Shown piece after piece: positions 60,417 to 64,000 of a stretch of DNA of 64,000 nt. This DNA is from Mercurialis annua (lineage: Eukaryota; Streptophyta; Magnoliopsida; Malpighiales; Euphorbiaceae), in NCBI RefSeq assembly GCF_937616625.2, contig NC_065572.1:68818653-68882652 (forward strand), read 5' to 3'. The notes under the pieces were generated by a model. That model was not told where the DNA came from, did not search any database, and saw only the letters and a list, made by a program, of their open reading frames with translations. Positions within the stretch are counted from its first letter, which is position 1, and every line of letters begins with the position of its first letter. The position numbers and the translations under genes are program-made.

Positions 60417-63400
60417 TCAGGCCTTGCCATGTAAGCTTCCCGTTTGAACTTGATTGACAAGCTTCTCTGGCAGTTCTTTTGTAGTCTGCAGATTGAATAA
60501 AAAGAGTTGGTCTAAGATCTCAAAATTCGCCGTATTAGAACATGAACTTGATCTAAAGATTCGAAGATGCTTACCTGGAAATGTCTCATATGCAGAATCG
60601 GTTCGCATCCAACTTCTGCAATTGATTTTCCACTTCGAGTTGGCTGCTTATATCTATCAGCTTTGTAGGCAGCAAGGGTGTTTTTCTCATCAGGTAGGTT
60701 ATGGCAAACTTTTAGAAGAGCCTGAAGAGAATTCATCTGGTGGAAGACAGAAATTTCAAGTCATGATCAAAGAAATTTATAAATTATGATAGATTTGATT
60801 AACTTAGGCTCAAAGTCTAATAGAAAAAACATTACTAACCTTCATGTATGGACATGAAGCACATCCTCCATGAATGGAACATCCCTCCCCACTTGCAACT
60901 CCAGGTACGACAGGCAACACGAACTCTCCTGCTTTTGTTGGAGAAGGATTACTTGTCATGGCTTCTGATGACACTGGGAAGACAATTTCAACATTAACTT
61001 TTGGTCCCCCAGAAGCCTTTGCAGAACTGAATAAGTCCCGAACTGCTGCGACAATTGCAGTGATCATTCCTGATTCTGTTCCTAAGACGAACTGGAGATG
61101 ATCATCGACATTTCTGTCCAGAGCTTCTTGAACTCTCTCTTTTATAAAATCTAATATGTTCGAAGTGGAACCAACAACACCCATTCCTCTCTTCTTTGCA
61201 TCCATGGCCAAGGAAAACATTTCTCCGGGGACCTCAAGATGAGCAGTTAGGAAAGCATCACAATGCATCTCATTTATCTTCTCCACAACTTCATGTCCAA
61301 AAAGATGATGAACTGTACACATTCCGTCCTGATACATAAATCCATTGTTGTCAGTACTTGGTAAACAAAAGAGATTTAGAAAATTAACCCAGAAAAGAAC
61401 TAGAAAAAATAGTTTCATTATGTGCACTCAGCTTCATATTATGGCAGATACGAACAAAACGGAAAAAAAGAAAAAAAGAAATGGTAGACCTTATGCAACA
61501 GTAAGCTTGCAGTGACTCTTATCAAGCAACAACTGAAATAACTGCACAAGGCAATTCCATATGTGGAACAAGATTTATATGTATTGAACACATCATCTAG
61601 CATAGTTCTCTCAAAATCCTAATCCAATAACTAAAATCTGTTAGGGATTGCGCATATGTGTGTTCGTATATGTGTTTGAGAGACAGATTGATCTTTAGGC
61701 TTCATTCTAATCCAATTACAAATTTAAGATATGAAGAAATGTTTGGACTAATAGGTCGTCCTCCTAATTCCAAAAGCTCTTGAAACTATGAGAATCAAGC
61801 ACCACAAGGTGATGCAGAACTATAAACAATTTTTCCAACTCCTTCTAATTCTGGAGTCTCACGCAAATTTAATTTCTCAAAGTGCAATTACTGAGCAAGA
61901 TACTATAAAACTTTGCTAAAACAATGGTCAAATGTCAGTCGGTGAGCTAGACAATCTAAAAGCTGCTTATGCAACTGTATGTGTTTTCCATCTTGTCCTA
62001 TCTCTTTAAACTACTATACCAAAATCAATTATAATAGAAAAATACATAACCAAATGAATGGAAACGAACTTTGGGCAATAAATCAGACTAATACCTAGAA
62101 ATCCTAATAAAACCTAAAATCATTGCTGCATAAATCGTGATAATAAGTAACTTTTTGTCCACCTTAGCTCTTCCGAGAATCAAAAAGAGAAATCACCTGA
62201 TAATAATGCAAGCGAGGTAGCAGCGATTTGATGGATTCTCTATTATGATCTGGATGCACCTCAGCAATTTCATCATCAGTCATCAATGTCATTTGTTGAA
62301 ACAATTTGGCAATATTGGCACCCATGTAAGAATCAGGCCCGTACCACACATTTAAATCTGGAACTTGAGAAAATCCCTGTGGATGAAGGACAAAGAGGGA
62401 AACTTGTGATTAAGCGCTCTAACACAGGAATATGCACAGTATATATAAAAAGATGAAGATTCTTTTGTTAACACTGACCTGCAAGATAGTCTGCACAACA
62501 TTAGAAGAAGTACAAGTGACTGTAGGCACAATCTCATGAGCAAAAGCTTTGGTCTCAAGTGAAGTATTAATATAGACAACATGCAAAGAGTTTGGCGTTT
62601 CAGAAGCTGCTTCAAGATAATTCATGTAATCAGTGCTAGATGCAGCATCTGCCAAAGAACAACCGATCCGTTCATCTGACATCCTATAAACAGTAACCTG
62701 CATCCAGATATCACATTTTCATACATATTACTAAAATAATACTTTCTCAACTACCTGAAGTAGAATCTACATCGGATCCAACACACTTAGTCTGATTTAT
62801 ATAAGCAACAAATGAAGAAAGCACATTCCTTTATTTTTATAAGTTCAAAATATGACGAGTAGCAGTAACATCAGAGACATTAAATAGGAAGATTAGTATT
62901 ACCTCTTCATAGCCAGCCTGATCAAGAATTGCCCTCACATTTTCAGACATAAAATCAACACCCAAGACTGCAATGTATTTGCATCCAGATTGAGCCATCT
63001 TCACAGCCTTATCAGCCATAACCAATGAATCAGAAATCTGAATATGAGGCCACTGCTTTTGAGCAGCAGTTAAAACACCCTGAACTTCAGGGTCCATGTA
63101 AAAATGAGCAACAACACCGATATTCTTTTCCTTTAACGCGTTAACAAGTTCTTGTATCCTGGACTCATCCGGCATCAGGAATTTCGCCTATCAAACAAAT
63201 ATCCATCAGTATAGAATTACAAAAATGGCAATAGAATTTACCAAAATTATCTAACTTTATCACACTAACCTGAGCTTCAGCATAAGTTCCTTTAGCCTGA
63301 ATACCCTCAGAATTAATAATCAAAGAAGGGAACGAATCATCAAAATCCTTTCTCCCTTCTCTTTGAGCAACCAATTTCTTGGTTCTCTTTTGCATGCTGA

Positions 63401-64000
63401 CCAACACATTATGCCACGTATTCACTCTAGACCTCTCTCCACCAGGCAACCCAACATTCAAGGCTGACAAATCCTCCGTAGAAACACTCAGAACTTCCTC
63501 AGGAGCAGCTCCGTTAAGCAAAGATATCAAACAAGCACAGAACCCTCTAGTAACATCAGAGTCACTATCAGCTAAAAATCTCATCTTCCCATTGTTATCC
63601 AACTGGGCATCAAGCCAAACACGAGAAGTGCAACCCATAACCCGGTTAGAATCGACCCGAGACGAGTCTGGGAAAGCAGGGATAGTAGAGGCATAGTCAA
63701 GCACACGCTTCAAACGATCAGCTGGTTCAGAAAAAGATTGGAATTCAGAGATCAAATTCTGAAGCTTCACAGCCACATGCTCTGTGGTGGATGATGATGA
63801 AGAAGTGACAGCAGAGAGAGCGAAATTTGGTTTAGAATCATTATTTTTAGAATTACTAGAACCCAGACTGCTACACTTGATTGATTTAAACGAAAATGAA
63901 GGGTATTTGATGGTTTTACATGGAAAAGGATTGAGTTTCGGAGAAGGGTTTTGCGAGGGGGAGAAAAGAGAAGAGGAAGGAGAAGACAATTTGAGAGAAA
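60417..64000 (-). CDS. QS: Quinolinate synthase, chloroplastic (SufE-NadA fusion), copy 2, 5' end outside window
   Basis: The same seven-exon structure as copy 1: 64000-63270 (partial), 63187-62903, 62697-62479, 62376-62197, 61328-60840, 60736-60575, 60485-60417. Exons 2-7 have exactly the lengths of copy 1 and all splice sites are canonical. The frame is open to the window edge at a point matching residue 8 of copy 1 (SLKLSS), so only a few codons are missing; the Met near 63989 is not the start, since it is a TTG in the genomic sequence. The SufE cysteine (MGCTSRVWLD) and the NadA cluster cysteines (GCSIHGGCASCPYMK) are kept. By my hand alignment the NadA part differs from copy 1 at about 17 of 467 positions, mostly conservative. 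The transit peptide differs more. It appears functional, and its promoter lies beyond the window. Confidence 0.96.

Noticed and set aside
53761..63696. Plus-strand ORFs of 62-111 codons across the quinolinate synthase genes
   Set aside because: They are antisense frames of conserved exons and appear in both copies only because the exons are duplicated.

Overview
This is nuclear DNA of a flowering plant, most likely a eudicot. The window is AT-rich. The genes carry GT-AG introns, the proteins are plant-specific or organelle-targeted (chloroplast EF-Tu, plant WNK kinase, Di19, NAR2/NRT3, plant DUF868, the SufE-NadA quinolinate synthase fusion), and the intergenic DNA is full of MITEs and tRNA-derived SINEs. 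The chloroplast EF-Tu reads closest to what I remember of Malpighiales (Euphorbiaceae) proteins, but this is an impression and not a database result. No prokaryotic, organellar-genome or viral segment was recognised.

Layout. 1-1092 (-): 5' part of a mitochondrial-type PPR gene that runs off the left edge. About 1.1-16.5 kb: gene desert of nested small transposable elements (SINEs, Mutator-type MITEs with 9-bp target duplications, a Stowaway-like element, and a MITE carrying telomere-like repeats). 16.7-19.5 kb (+): a Di19 zinc-finger gene in five exons, with an ABRE and a TATA box upstream. 20.9-22.4 kb (-): intronless chloroplast EF-Tu. 23.9-27.0 kb (-): WNK kinase in eight exons. 29.1-31.1 kb (-): mitochondrial-type ribosomal protein bL19 in five exons, with a MITE in the last intron. 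34.0-34.9 kb (+): intronless DUF868 protein. 36.1-40.0 kb (-): nine-exon protein with a serine-rich N-terminal half and a PRUNE/DHH-like C-terminal half. 40-47.8 kb: second transposon-rich desert. 48.0-48.7 kb (+): NAR2/NRT3 nitrate-transport partner. 49.7-50.7 kb (-): ADPRM-like metallophosphoesterase. 53.6-57.0 kb and 60.4-64.0 kb (both -): tandem copies of quinolinate synthase. The first is complete and the second is cut by the right edge.

These are ordinary, independently transcribed nuclear genes; there is no operon or gene cluster. The PPR and bL19 genes probably both serve mitochondria and share TGGGCC/TGGGCT (site II) elements upstream. The two quinolinate synthase copies would catalyse the same step of NAD synthesis in plastids. 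I rebuilt exon-intron structures by hand from GT-AG sites, reading frame and family conservation; every multi-exon gene closes in frame. I did not find a clearly new biological system. The most interesting items are the intact quinolinate synthase tandem pair, the MITE that carries telomere-like DNA, the in-frame stop-free intron of the NAR2 gene, an orphan ORF inside Di19 intron 1, and the apparent loss of the DHH motif in the PRUNE-like protein.
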